Shown piece by piece: positions 1 to 12,033 of a stretch of DNA of 64,000 nt. Every line of letters begins with the position of its first letter. The first letter of the stretch is position 1. Origin of the DNA: Hippasteria phrygiana (taxonomy: Eukaryota; Echinodermata; Asteroidea; Valvatida; Goniasteridae); the NCBI GenBank assembly GCA_037893225.1, contig JAZGUH010000155.1, positions 1 to 64,000 on the forward strand, in the 5' to 3' direction. The notes under the pieces were generated by a model, which worked only from the letters and a program-made list of their open reading frames with translations, had not been told where the DNA came from and made no database searches. The position numbers and the translations under genes are program-made.

Positions 1-467
1 CCTCAAATGCTGGAGGGAAGCGCCACATTGTCTCTGGCATGAGGCTACATAACCCACTTATTTGTTTCCCTTGAGAACTGAGCGCAAACTTTCAAGCCTG
101 CTACTTGGGATACTATTCTTTGTTTTGCTCCATATTCCAAGTGTGCTGAGCAGCAACATCATCCAAAGAAGCTGGTGCTGGGGTTGAGGGACATGTTTCT
201 GCCACTAGGCTGATGGAGTAGTCCTACCAAAGCTTGACTGTGATCCAGCACTGCAAGTCGAAGGAAACATACTGGCAGATTTGTTCTACCTTTTCATTCA
301 ACTGGCTCCTTCTAAGGAGATTCACTTTCCTACAAGTAGAACTTCACACCTCATAACAGAAACCCTAACAAAAACCTTTGGACGCCCATGTTTGTCCTAA
401 ACATTAAAGATATCTTTATTTCCCGTCCCTGAGGTAGCTGCAATATGCCGCAGCTACATGTACCTCA
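1..467. other. No gene seen
   Basis: Nothing coding. A 36-bp palindrome (gaggtagctgcaatatgccg ... catgtacctc) at 431-466 abuts the MITE that follows. Confidence 0.6.
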
Positions 468-796
468 GGAAAAGATTTTAATTTAATACCCCACCAAAAT
501 CAGTCAGGAACAGCAAATCTTGGAAAATAACCATCTGTGTTCAGAATTGTATAAACACTTGGCACAACCTTTAAATTTGAGAATTTAGTTAAGAAATTTT
601 CGTGAAATATAGGGGAAGAAAGTTTGTGTTTTCTGTGTTTTTGCCAAATTTTTTACAGATTTTGCTGACATAAATCTTGAAATAGCAGGTTGTGCCACAT
701 GATTTGACAGTTGGTACCAAGGAGGGTTGGTTATTTTCTAAGATTTTGCTGTTCCTGATCCACTTTGGTGGGGGGTATAAAAGTAAAATCTTTCCC
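468..796. repeat. Hairpin MITE, same termini as the 8.1-9.7 kb element
   Basis: Ends are inverted repeats of about 70 bp: gattttaatttaatacccc ... caggaacagcaaatctt at the left and its complement at 725-796. Length about 330 bp. No coding capacity. Confidence 0.85.
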
Positions 797-1940
797 CCAA
801 AACAACGTTTGATATTGTCCTAATCAACACTAGATGGATAAAATCTACAACTTACTCCTGTTCTGCAAATACAAAAGTGTTTTCTAACCTCACGAGGCAT
901 TCTTAATCTAGCAAACTTTCCACTAAAAACGTTGATTTTCTTTGGAAACGTGAATGCATACGTGAATGTAATGTGCAGTGCTAGTGCGCATGCAAGGCAT
1001 ATATGCACGATTGCCAGGGTCGTTGACGATCGGTATTTTTTGTAACAAATGACGTTACAAACAACAATCAGTACATGTACTACAAAAAAGTCAGCTTTTG
1101 TTTTAATCGATCGCGCTGATATATTTTTGCAAACAAATAGATTAATATGTCACTAAAGCATGGGAGTTTTTGCAAGTTGATAGCAGCCTTCATGCTGGCA
1201 TACATGTAATACTGTTGTAGATGTGTGTGCTCTGTGGCGTTTTGTTTTTTGATGACTTATGTAAGTTATACCCCAATTTAAATAATACCTGGTTTTAGTG
1301 AATACCGCAATATTTTTGTAACGGTATACCACGGTCTCCTGAAAGGCAATACCATACAAGCCTAGCCCTGATAACTTATTCAACTGCGTTTGTCCATGCA
1401 CTGGTTTCCGTCACCGACGTGACATATCTCACGCACTCGGGCCATGACACTGTAAATGCTATATTTGGGGGATAAAACAATTTTTTGGGGATACAATTTT
1501 TCAAATATTTTTATTCTGAAAGGTGTCCCTATAAGAGCCTTAGATTGCATCACAGAGTACATGGAATCTACAATTTTTGGGGCCCTGAAGCAGACCCTGA
1601 CCCCATAAAGGCCTTTGATCAAGCTACACTCACGATTGTCAGACTTTTTTATTTTTATTTGAATCTGAACCCTTGGTTTAGCACTCGTGAAAAATGCAGA
1701 AGCACTTTTTGCCCTCGTGTGAACATATTATTTTCCCAACAAACATTAGGAACAGGCACATTCACCATTAGGTGTTTCACAGATAGATGGCCTGCTGTAC
1801 ATGTAGTCACAAAGTCACGGATTTTACACATCACTTCGAATATGATTACATAATGAGAAAGGGCTGTTCTTCTAAGTGAAATGCCCAAACAATTTCCTTA
1901 AATGTAGTACAGTATACAAAGTATCCTTTTGCTGTATTTT
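797..1940. other. No gene seen
   Basis: AT-rich; open frames on both strands overlap each other and have no family resemblance. No clear repeat structure. Confidence 0.6.
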
Positions 1941-2705
1941 TCAGAAATGAATGGATCTGTAAAGTATTTTATAGGAAATACTGTAATAAGTTTTGTGTGC
2001 ATACATGTAGATACAAATGTATTGGAAAAGACAAAAATGTTGTTCTTGTAGTCTGGTTCCCTGCCCTGCTTCAGTCAAAACAGAACAATTTATAGATGTC
2101 AGGGAATTACCAGGTCGGGAAACTTGACTACATGTAGCTGGCTTGTACCGGTTCATTACGGATGTTCATCACGGATGTTCATCCAATTGGTAAACAAAAT
2201 GTGGACTAACTAATGTTGGTAAATTGGATTCAGTATTTGAAAAATAGCCAGTTTTTTCCAATGATGGTCAGCTGACCATCGCTGGAACTTGATGTAAAAT
2301 TTCACTTTTCTTGAAAATGACAGCTGTGCTGTGGCCCATTGGTTTGGCACATTGAATTCAAGGTCTGTGGGTAATTCTGCAGGTTGTGGGTTCGAGCCCA
2401 GTCCTGGGCTATAGCACTTCTACGCTAAATATTGGTAGAGGCATTATTAATGTCTCGAGTGGACTAGTTACCCATCCCGACCCTATTCATACTGTGAAGA
2501 GATTAGCTGGTCTTGTTTCAGTGTGAGGGGCTGGTTCTTCCAAATAATCCTCTGTAGCTCACACCTCGAGTGCCCTAGGACTTGTAATGGGCGATTTGCA
2601 AAAAAAAATATTAAAAAAATCCAGGGGCCATGATTTCACAAGATGCTTGAGACTATTATTTAACTACATTTGTACAGTCAAGTTAAGTATTTCATAATTA
2701 TTAGT
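1941..2705 (+). repeat. Old copy of the GTAGTGTACA-type hairpin family, split by a SINE
   Basis: Segments tcagaaatgaatggatctg ... tagtctggttccctg and, after the insertion, gccatgatttcacaagatgc ... tatttcataattattag align with the copies at 19316, 33851, 38145 and 45491. The termini are eroded. Confidence 0.65.
2330..2625 (+). repeat. tRNA-derived SINE inserted in the older repeat
   Basis: A polymerase III B box (GGTTCGAGCCC, 2389-2399) lies in a tRNA-like head, followed by about 200 bp of body and an A-rich tail at 2600-2622. The surrounding repeat continues on both sides, so this inserted later. Confidence 0.65.
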
Positions 2706-3454
2706 TTCTTTCATACATGTACCTTAAAGCATTGCGCAAAATACTTAGAAAACTGTCCTTGATCAAAGTCCTTATTTTGGGAAAGTTTGACCCAGAAACA
2801 CCAACATGTTCACATGGACAACTTTAAGAGGTTGCGCTTTGCCGTAACGAGATTTCCTGTTTTGGAAAAAAAACTTTCGGATAGTACAGATGTTGCCGGC
2901 ACACACAAGTGCTTTCGCGCCAGTTTTGCGATAGTGGGGAAAATTTGGTCATTTCGACGCCGCCATGTGGAGGGATCATCATTAATCCCCAGACCAGGAG
3001 CTTGCAGTTCTGTTTATAAATACAGATTGTTTTGATGGCGGACGGATTTTTAACAAGTATAATAACTTATTTTGAAGACTATTGATAATTTATAAAAAAC
3101 GTTTCCAATTTCAGAACTTAACAGGAAGAATAGACATGCAATTTTCCAGTATTGCAAGGAAACGTTCGATGAACAAAAATAATTTTTTGGTAAAATGGCG
3201 GCTGTTGATTTAATTAAAGTTCTTTCCACTATTTTTCGTGTTTTCAGTCAACAGTCCGCAAACTCATGAAACTACAACTGCTGTAGCATTTTCGTGGTTT
3301 AACAGATTGTCAATGAATATCATTTGTATCTTCAAGCAATCTTGAGTCCTTGATCCTAATGGTCGGTCCACGGACACACTACATTATTCTGTGTTCCACT
3401 TGTGCTCGTGGGATAACTATAATTATAATAGCAGTTGTTCTTTTATTGTACTAC

Positions 3455-4143
3455 TAAAGCCGTGTTCGCACTTGACTTTTTTTTGGAAGGTTTTACCGAG
3501 ACGGTGGTAAAATGAAAAATGGTCAAATGTGACCACTGTCCGCACTTGGACTTTCGACACGGGAACATTTTACCGAGACCGTGGTAGAAGTAACCGAGCT
3601 GTCAATATAACGACTCGTGAGGGCGCTTTCCATGACCTTTCTACATGTACATTGACGCGATTGACCCAAATCACGCGTGCCTTTTCATTTTTCCGGCTGA
3701 TGTGCACACGCAGGCCTACTACGTCTTTAGCACCAATCAAACTTCCAACTTTATCAATAATAATATCTGCCATGATTGCGACCAAAAGAGGAACAACGCA
3801 CTGGAATTTTAAATTTTGCCACATATGCACCGCACCGCGGTGAAACAATGCAAAGCGCATGCGTGGTTTCCCTGCGAAGCTTGACCTTGCACTCGGGCCG
3901 GATGTACGCTTTCCTGAGCCGCTTTTACCAACTCGCACTGTCCGCACTGGACTTATCGTCATGGGAAAAGTTACCTGGTTAGTTTTCCTGGGCAGCAGTT
4001 GTCCGGTAGAAGTAACCGCTGGAGTCAGGAAAAGTAACTGAGCGGAAAACGTCCTGGGCTGTCTGCACTGGACTTAAAATGGGAAAAGTACCCATCGTCT
4101 CGGTAAGTTTTACCAAAAAAAGTCCAGTGCGGACAGGGCTTAA
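3455..4143. repeat. Foldback MITE with CCGTGTTCGCACT / AGTGCGGACAGGG ends
   Basis: Left end aagccgtgttcgcactt and right end agtccagtgcggacagggct are inverted copies extending over about 50 bp (ttttaccgagacggtgg and its complement). Internal copies of the arm (gtccgcactgg) occur near 3530, 3940 and 4065. The same family is at 26398-27132. Confidence 0.85.
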
Positions 4144-4307
4144 GGCAAAAGTTTGAATCTTTCAGGAAAAAGCTGTTTAAAAAATGAAACTCACCTGCGC
4201 TTTTAATCATCGCGAGTAACTGACTTGAAGACAGATGGGAGAACTGTCATCAGCATTACCCTGAAGGTGTCCAATCAAACCACTGATGATTGGATGGACG
4301 CAGCTCC

Positions 4308-4488
4308 CAGTGGCGGATCTACGGGGGGGTTTTGGGGGTTTAAACCCCCCCCCCTTGGGCTGAGAAAAAAATTAAAAATAACCAGTGTCGGGTGTCGAAA
4401 ATTCGGCACGCTGAGGTGTGTAGGCCAATCACCTCAGGTAAACCCCCCCCCCCCCCCCCCCAATAGTTAAAACCTAGATCCGCCCCTG
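4308..4488. repeat. MITE with CAG(T/G)GGCGGATC ends and 5-bp target duplication
   Basis: Begins cagtggcggatctacggg and ends with agatccgcccctg; GCTCC occurs immediately outside both ends (4303-4307 and 4489-4493). Internal G and C homopolymers include a 19-C run at 4443-4461. Confidence 0.85.
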
Positions 4489-4759
4489 GCTCCTGCTGAC
4501 GTTTGTTTGGTATGAGAAGCAAGTGGTTGCAATACAAAAAAACCAATTGTGTATTTCAAATAAAATGACAAGACACACAGCAAGCTGCTAGACAGAGTTA
4601 TCACACCTTGAAACATACAATGTAGATGTTTTGGAATGTATGGTTTGTCTAAAATACCGTTTGTCTAAATTACTATTGTGCACTTCGACTTGGGATTTAG
4701 AAGTTGCGTTTCCGGAAAATCATATTTCTATAGTTCGACACAGGGTTGGATAATGAACT

Positions 4760-5500
4760 TTAAAGAGCAACTTAAAAATTGAAATTAATCGTTATTGTGT
4801 TCAATATATAATAAATAACTCATTCAGTAAAAAATATTCTTGTTTTGCGTCTCAATGTTGTGTTATTTTGCAAGAAATAATTACCATTTTCTTTCAAGTT
4901 TATGAAAAATTTCTACAAATTGACCGCTGGCGGCACTGTTGAGAAATGAAAAAAAAAGGGACATCATGCCATAGAAAACAAGAAAAATGGTACCCATCGC
5001 ATAGCTCAGGCTCAGTCTGCCTCGACTATATGTACAACGTTACATGTACACATGTACAGTACTCAGTAGTACTTGCCAACACGTACCATGGAGAAAGGAA
5101 CACAAACGACCCACTTAAAGCAGTACATACATGTACAACTTAAGGGCAACAAACACAAAAACATAACATATATGGAGTTTTATTCTTCATACAAATCTTA
5201 ACAATCTGTATTGCACGCACTAGCGTCACGTTGCATGCTCTACTGTTCTACATCACAGAAATGAATAATCATTAGATGTAAATCAGCTCTGACGTCGCGC
5301 TTGTTTTCACGAAACCCGGAACGATTTTGCTGAAGAAAAGGCTGCAAAAATGCATTTTTTTTAATATAAAAAACTTGCGTCAAACAGAGGGATTTTGACA
5401 CATCTGTTTTATTAGACATACATGTATTGTACATGTAGCTCTTCTCAATAAAATTGAAACCTTAGAAGAAAAATTGGGAGTCGTTGGAGTTGCTCTTTAA
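4760..5500. repeat. TTAA-flanked element (TTAAAGAGCAACT family)
   Basis: TTAAAGAGCAACTT at 4760 and agttgctctttaa ending at 5500 are inverted ends with TTAA at the outside. Inner sequence (gcgtctcaatgttgtg, ttctttcaagtttatgaaa) matches the right side of the larger relative at 30992-33854 in inverted orientation. Confidence 0.8.
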
Positions 5501-6049
5501 ATGCAAGCCATTTATCGTACAATATCTGTGCTATTCCCTTTTGTTTCCCATCCCTCCACCAAAGATATTTCTTCCAAATTGTTTAAAATACAAATTATTT
5601 CGAACTTAAGGCTAAACCAGCATTATATTTTTTATATGGCCCTCATAAAAAAATGTAAGTAGCACTTGCTTCTCATGTACCTGGAACGGCTTCAGGCACG
5701 CAACTAATTCATCAATGAGCTTTCAGTGGTCATTCTTCAGTTACAATGCACGCGCATCAGCTACGGTACTTTGGTGATGCTGGGATATCACTGAGTAAAG
5801 CACATACACATACACATACATGTACATGTACATATATGTATGTATAGAGGAATTTCACATTAGCCCCTTCTGCGCACTTCCGGGTTGAAAGCGAGAATGT
5901 CAGTGGCAAACAAAACAACGCTTTTCAGCACATTCATTCATGCATGAATTAATCAGGCTATAAAAGGAAGCGCAGGCGCACGATCAGCATAAAGTTGTTT
6001 ACTGTGACATTGAGATCGTCGTTGTGGGATTCCTATATGGCCCAGCGTT
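5501..6049. other. Non-coding; chance TATA-like box
   Basis: Contains the microsatellite at 5803-5850 and a TATAAAA at 5959-5965. The TATA-like box has no gene behind it: what follows is the antisense of the hAT remnant. Confidence 0.6.
5803..5850. repeat. Dinucleotide/hexanucleotide microsatellite
   Basis: Runs of acacat and acatgt in a 48-bp stretch. A second ACATGT run lies at 8284-8315. Confidence 0.8.
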
Positions 6050-7010
6050 GTTCTTTCACCCTTGCAAGCATTATTTGTAGCAATGGTATTTCTGTGGAAG
6101 TGTGCCACAACCCTGCCGACGGCAGATATCAATGTCTAGATGTGTACATATGTACCTGGATGCCGCTAAACCCTTATTAATGCTCAACTGCAGCTTGTGA
6201 GCAGCGCATCCAACATCCTTGGTACCATTCTGTTCTTCCACCTTCGTAGTGTTACTGGCATCATCGTGGACGACTGGTGTCACTTTTCCATGCAGATCCT
6301 AATAAAAAATAACATTACCAAGCTGTCCGGCCAGGGCTTCAGACGTGTGGTGTTGGATACGGTCACCGTCCTCTGCACCACCATCTACAGCTGAAGCTGC
6401 TACTTGGGAGGTATCGAGGATGACACACACTTTAGACCATAAACAGTCAAGGTACATGTACAATGTACATGTACTTGTAGTGGGTCGTGACAGTCATGTA
6501 ACCCTCCATATTTCGTGATGACCAACAGTCAGTGGTAACATCCCGGAGTGCCGACTTTTTGGTAGCTTTCTTGTCTTGGAACATCTTCTGGAGAGGGGAT
6601 GTTATTCCTTTTCGATAAGGAACTGTGTAGCTTCGCCCAAAAAATTAGAATATTTTCTCAAGCCTTGGCCCTCTCCCATACTGATGGGTAGCGTATCCAA
6701 AGCAGTCATCTCTGTGAACAGCTAAAATATTTTTTCGCACGTGCGGGAGTGCATTCTCATCATTGAAGAAATCCAGACAGGTCTGACTGCTGACCACTTG
6801 TAGAGCCCGAACGTGGGTTTGGTGTGCCAAGAGTACCCGGGTGTTTCTTCAGGTGATTATGCATGGTACATGTACATGTAGATCCACCGGTGTACACCAA
6901 CATTGTCTTTCAAATTTTACATTGCACATTCTTTCCATTAATTTTGTCAAATTGGGACCACACTTGGCTTGGAGTGCGTGGCATTTTGCCAGCCGTATTT
7001 GTGAGCTATG
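6050..7010 (-). pseudogene. hAT-family transposase remnant (BED finger to central domain)
   Basis: On the - strand, separate frames give in order: a BED zinc finger (PSQVWSQFDKINGKNVQCKI, a stop where the second Cys is expected, then MHNHLKKHPGTLG, about 7000-6800); ALRDVTTDCWSSRNMEGYM near 6550-6480; VCVILDTSQVAAS near 6420; and CAAHKLQLSINKGL near 6200. These are the hAT landmarks (TtDCWtS, CaAHxLqL). Several frameshifts and stops break it, and the C-terminal hATC dimerisation region is not seen, so the copy is truncated on its left. A (TACATG)n insertion disrupts the finger. Confidence 0.85.
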
Positions 7011-7066
7011 GACTCTGTGCATACAATTCAACACCCTCAGTGATACAATCTACTGCATAAAGGACA

Positions 7067-7270
7067 CAGGTGTCTTTCGCGCATGCGCAGGTGTCTTTCG
7101 CGCACGCGCAGGTGTCTTTCGCGCACGCGCAGGTGTCTTTCGCGCACGCGCAGGTGTCTTTCGCGCACGCGCAGGTGTCTTTCGCGCACGCGCAGGTGTC
7201 TTTCGCGCACGCGCAGGTGTCTTTCGCGCATGCGCAGGTTTCTTCCGCCCACGCCCAGGTTTCTTCTGCT
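7067..7270. repeat. 21-bp GC-rich minisatellite, 8 near-identical plus 2 degenerate units
   Basis: Unit caggtgtctttcgcgcacgcg repeats from 7067 in exact 21-bp steps for eight units; units 1 and 8 carry gcatgcg in place of gcacgcg, and units 9-10 are degenerate. Because 21 is a multiple of 3, frames on both strands stay open across it and look like genes; they are not. It sits just upstream of the BED finger of the hAT remnant. Confidence 0.97.
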
Positions 7271-7799
7271 TTCGGGAAATCACTGATTTTCCACCACAAA
7301 GTGCGATGTAAAATTCCTGCACAGAGACTAGTCCATGTAACCTAATAAAAGAGAAACGCCACTGTAACAGACACAGATCTACATGTACATGTAATTTGTC
7401 CAAAAATTCATGACAATGTCATTACAAAAATTCTGTTTGTCATTTATTGAAACATGCATGATATGATATCAGTCGAAACCGAACATTCCTGAAACCGCAC
7501 CACGATTCTCCCTGCCCCTGATCAAACCACAAGAAACCAATAGTGAACTCGTTAATAAACGTTTTCATTGGGATTATTACCTTCCCAATTTGTCATTTCA
7601 GAAAGAAACAAATTCCGTAATTTTTGGTCCACGTGTCTTGTAGAAAATATTGCATTGTTGTCATTTCGTGAGCATGGTTTCGATTTCAGTAACCATTCTG
7701 AAAATCAAAGATCATATAAAACTACATTTGTATAGATATAAAAACTGATTGGAGAATACTGTTAAGCCAATAATATAAATCTCCCCACACCACAATTTG

Positions 7800-7860
7800 T
7801 GCTCGCAGAGAGATACTTACTTGCAGAATGTTCAACTTCATCAGATGTAGCCATCTTCCG
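7800..7860 (-). other. Possible first coding exon of an old transposase (weak)
   Basis: On the - strand ATG opens MATSDEVEHSA and meets a strong donor-like A|gtaagtat. It lies about 800 bp upstream of the hAT BED finger and could be its 5' exon. Only 11 codons support this. Confidence 0.25.
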
Positions 7861-8122
7861 GCCTCTACGGACTTCCAGTCGTCCAATTTCCAGTTCGAAA
7901 TGCCGTTTGGAAGGTTTCATCATTTATTTCCTCAACGTTTACACCAGTATATCGTTACATACATTGTACATGTACAATGCTAACTTAGCAAGTTTTATGA
8001 ATTTTATTAATCAACGATCTATTTCCATTTTCTTGGAGAAGTTTTAAAATATAATTTGAGGCATCAGCTGCTACATGTATGTCCAGAGTTACCTTGAAAT
8101 AAGCCTCCAGAAGACAATTTTG

Positions 8123-9732
8123 TGGAAAGATTTTACTTTAATACTTACCACAAAAATTGGTCAGGAACAGCAAAATCTTTGAAAATAATTAACCCTCCTT
8201 GATAACAGCTATCTAAATATGTGGCACAATCCGTTATTTGAACTTATTTCAAGATTTATGTCATGATAATGAGGCAGAAATTAACATGTACATGTACATG
8301 TACATGTACATGTATGTGCACACTTTAAGTGACCATACAAAGAACACACAAACACCGAAAATATAAACATTCTTCCCATATATTGCGCGAAAATTCTCCA
8401 ACTAAATTCTTAAATTTAATGGTTGTGCCAAGCATGCCAAGTGATATAAATGGGTCATTCCACCAGGTTGGGACACAGTGTGTTATATTACCATATCATT
8501 AAAACCATCATTACATTTACTTCAGTTATTTCATGTGACATCCGCCTTTGGGTGTGAGATTATTTGAGAAAGTTTCTATCATGTAAGTTATATTATTTTT
8601 TTTAATATGATAAAAAGTGTGTGTTTTTTTTATGTAAAATAGATGTAACATGGACACCGTGACCAACATTTAAATTTGTGTGGTTTTTCAACACTTTAAT
8701 AAATAATTATGGAAAATGTATTACGTACAATAATTAAAAGACACACTATGCAACAATGAAACACCTTTTTACGGCAGTCAGTGTCCAAATATAGCAGAAA
8801 TAGCAAGAATTTGTAGAATCGGTGCAGACGTAACATGGACACCATAATAGACCATGACCATACATATATTTCTGCTGTTGTGATGCATTTGGATATTGAA
8901 TATCATAACAAATGTTTTTTGTGTTGCAGTTTGTGTTTTGTAATTAGTATACAGAGTGAGTTTGCATAATTATTTATATAAATGTTGAAAATGTTACAAA
9001 ATGGAAATGTGCATTTTTACATGTACATTTGTATGTCACACCATGTTAGTACTAAATGTTACATCCAGACTGCCTTAATTTTTCGTCATTAAATAAATAA
9101 TTATGCAACTTACTATATGTACTAACTAAAAGACACTCAATGCTACCAGAAAACACTTTTTGTTATGGTTGCCAGTATCCAAATAGCTCAGAAACAGCAA
9201 GAACAAAAAAAAACATGCATGTGTGGACGTAACAGTGGACACAGTGTCCATGTTACGTCCACTCTCACGTCTGTTCTTGCTGTCTCTGCTACATTTTTGT
9301 ATATTTGGACACTGACTACCATAAAAAAAAGTGTTCTTGTGTTGCATAGTACATGTGTATATCTTTTAATTAGTACACATTGTGAATTTCCCATATTTAT
9401 ATTTAAAGTGTTGAAAAAACACACAAATGGAAATATGGACGTGTCCTGTTACGTCAAACTGGTTATGTCAAACTGACACATTTTTTTAATCATAATTTTG
9501 GTAAAATATAATTTACATGATTTAAAACTTTCTAAAATATTTCCTACCCAAAGACTGATGTTACATGAAATAACTGAATCAAATGTAATAGTACTTTTGG
9601 ATAAATGTCACACACTGTGTCCCAACCTGGTGGAATGACCCAATTCTGAACACAGATAAATGGTTATTTTCCAGGATTTGCTGTTCCTGACTGATTTTGG
9701 TGGGGGTATTAAAGTACATGTAAAATCTTTCC
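8123..9732. mobile_element. 1.6-kb palindromic (foldback) non-autonomous element
   Basis: The left terminus (ggaaagattttactttaat ... gtcaggaacagcaaaatc) is repeated inverted at 9660-9732. Second-layer arms, such as gggtcattccaccaggttgg at 8453, recur inverted near 9625-9645. An inner segment at 8690-8855 recurs directly at about 9085-9245, and a smaller palindrome centres near 9245 (ggacacagtgtcc). No protein is encoded. It is a longer relative of the element at 468-796. Confidence 0.85.
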
Positions 9733-10684
9733 AATTTCGTTATCGAAAATTGAACTGTTACCCCTTCATGCATTCCTTTGCATTTCACTTTAAATATTCG
9801 AACTCGAAAATAGTAATAATAATAATGATATTTCTAATGCGCAAAATACATAAAAAATGTTCTAATGCGCATAACAATACAAATTAGATTAAAATTAAAA
9901 CCGTATAATTAAAATTAGAACTATTAATACTATACATTTATAAAGTAATAACATTATACAATCATAATTTACTAGACAGACATCAAAACCTTAAATCTTA
10001 AAAATTACACCAAATACACGATTATTCATTAAAAGCCTTCTTAAATAAAAGGTTTTCACTTTACGTTTAAAACCACTCGGTGATTCCTGACATCTAATGT
10101 GACCAGGTACATTGTAACTGGTTCCAAAGTTGAGGACCAGCCACCATAAATGCTCTCTCCCCAAATTTATTAGAAGTCTTATAAGGTGGGACCTGTAACT
10201 TCAGTTGGCAAGATGATCTCAGAGAATATTATGAGGTCTCACTCAACTGAATATGATCACAAATGTACATGTAGGTGGGTGAGATCTTATGAAAAGATTT
10301 AAAAACAAACAAAAGAACCTTAAACCAGATACGATATTTAACTGGCAGCCAGTGTAAGTTCCGATGATCGGAGTAATACATGTATGGCAATATCTTGATT
10401 CACAACATTCTGTACTCTCTGAAGTTTCATTAAATCGCACTGTGCTACACCGTACATGTACAATAGGCTATTACAATAATCAATACGACTTGTAACGAGT
10501 GAGTGAACCAACACTTGAGTATCCCAACGAGTAAGATATTTCCGAATACTGCAAATATTTTACATTTGATAAAAACAAGCATTTATAGTTTTATTTATAT
10601 GCACGCCCATCTTAAAATGTTCATCAAACCAAAAACCAAGATTCTTCACACAGGAGACAGGAGTGATGCGATTATTACCAACAA

Positions 10685-11820
10685 TTATGTGATCAATATT
10701 AATCTTAGAGAGTTGTTGCTTTGTACCAATGACCAAAACAAAAATTTAGTTTTCGCGTCGTTAATCATCAATTTATCATTTAATATCCAATTACGAACTG
10801 CATGTACACAGTTATTCAATGCCTCTACAGCGGTGACTTGATCTGTAGCTGATCGAAGCCTAAACGCTAAATACATACATGTATACATCTGAGTATCATC
10901 GACAAATGAGTGAACCTCTGGCAGGTGTGGTTCTACAATATCAAATAATTTACTAGCGTAAATTACAAACAATAAAGGTCCAAGGAGAACACCATAGGGA
11001 AAATCAAAATTGTCTGACTGCACACCATTCACCAAAATTCGTTGAGACCTTCCCGATAAGTAAGACCGAAACCAATCAAGTGCAGTGTCACAAATTCCAA
11101 TCTTTAAAGAAAGACGTCTCAAAAGCAAATCATGGTCAATTGTATCAAATGCTGCACTTAAGTCTAGCATAACCAAAAGTGTCACCTGCTGCTTTCTCAT
11201 ATTAATCAAAATGTAATTAAAGTAAAGCAGTTTCAGTACTGCATGTATGTTGTTTTCTATTATAAGCAAACTGATAAGTCGGATACAGTGAAGGAGACAC
11301 CATGTGTTCATTAATCTGTTCTACCACCTGACCACAGTCCTTTCGACCAGTTTAGATATAAAACTAAGATTACTTATTGGTCTATAATTACTTAGAACAC
11401 AATCCAAGCCAGGATTCTTTAATAATGGTAACACGAGGGCCTGTTTCCAGCTGTCAGGAAAAAAAACGGTTTGAAGAGATATATTTACAATGTGTGTCAA
11501 AGCATGGAGGTAGAAGTAGGTGAAAGAACGTCCAAACAGCCTATTAAAAGTTTAGTAGGAATTGGGTCAAGGCTGCAGGATTTGATACACATACTATCAA
11601 TCATATTTGTGATATTCACACAACTAAGTTCGCAGAATCTTGAGAACTTAGGAGTATTTTGAGCAATACAGCTACATGTACATGTACCATCAATATTCAT
11701 GTTATCATTGGAGACACATGCACTGTCCAATTTAGAGCGGATGGTACTGATTTTCGTTTGGAAAAAATCACCAAAAGAATTAGCCAATCGGTAAGAATCA
11801 CCATTAACAGGAAGAGACAT
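10685..11820 (-). pseudogene. LINE reverse transcriptase region, frame-shifted
   Basis: The fingers segment (CSLDPIPTKLLIGCLD) is in one frame at 11820-11497. After a break, 11311-10685 carries motif A (MLDLSAAFDTIDH), motif B (degraded: PYGVLLGPLLFVIY instead of PQGSVLGP) and motif C (FVDDTQMY instead of YADD-type). The changes in B and C indicate loss of function. Confidence 0.9.
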
Positions 11821-12033
11821 CTTTTTTCTTTACAAACAATGAATTTGTGACTTTGAACAATTTCTTTTGATTATTACCATGGGTGTGAATTATGTCATGT
11901 GTATAGAATTCATGCTGGGCCTTATTTATGAGATACGTCGTAGCATTCTTCTGTTTCTTGTACAATCTTAAGTCTGCATCAGAATTGGAGAGTCTCCATT
12001 TCCTTTCAGCTTTCCTTTGCCTTTTTTATTCTT

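Noticed and set aside
1485..1853. 122-codon open frame on the + strand
   Set aside because: An equally long overlapping frame exists on the other strand; composition is not protein-like.
5959..5965. TATA box of a gene on the + strand
   Set aside because: The following sequence is the antisense of a hAT remnant; no gene follows.
7067..7270. CRISPR-like array
   Set aside because: Units abut with no spacers, in eukaryotic DNA; it is a minisatellite.
7006..7403. Long open frames on both strands with repeats such as RARKTPA or CACAKDT
   Set aside because: They are translations of the 21-bp minisatellite; frames stay open only because 21 is divisible by 3.
9165..9476. Open frames on both strands
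   Set aside because: They translate the palindromic centre of the foldback element.
10503..10841. 112-codon + strand frame
   Set aside because: Antisense of the LINE reverse transcriptase region.
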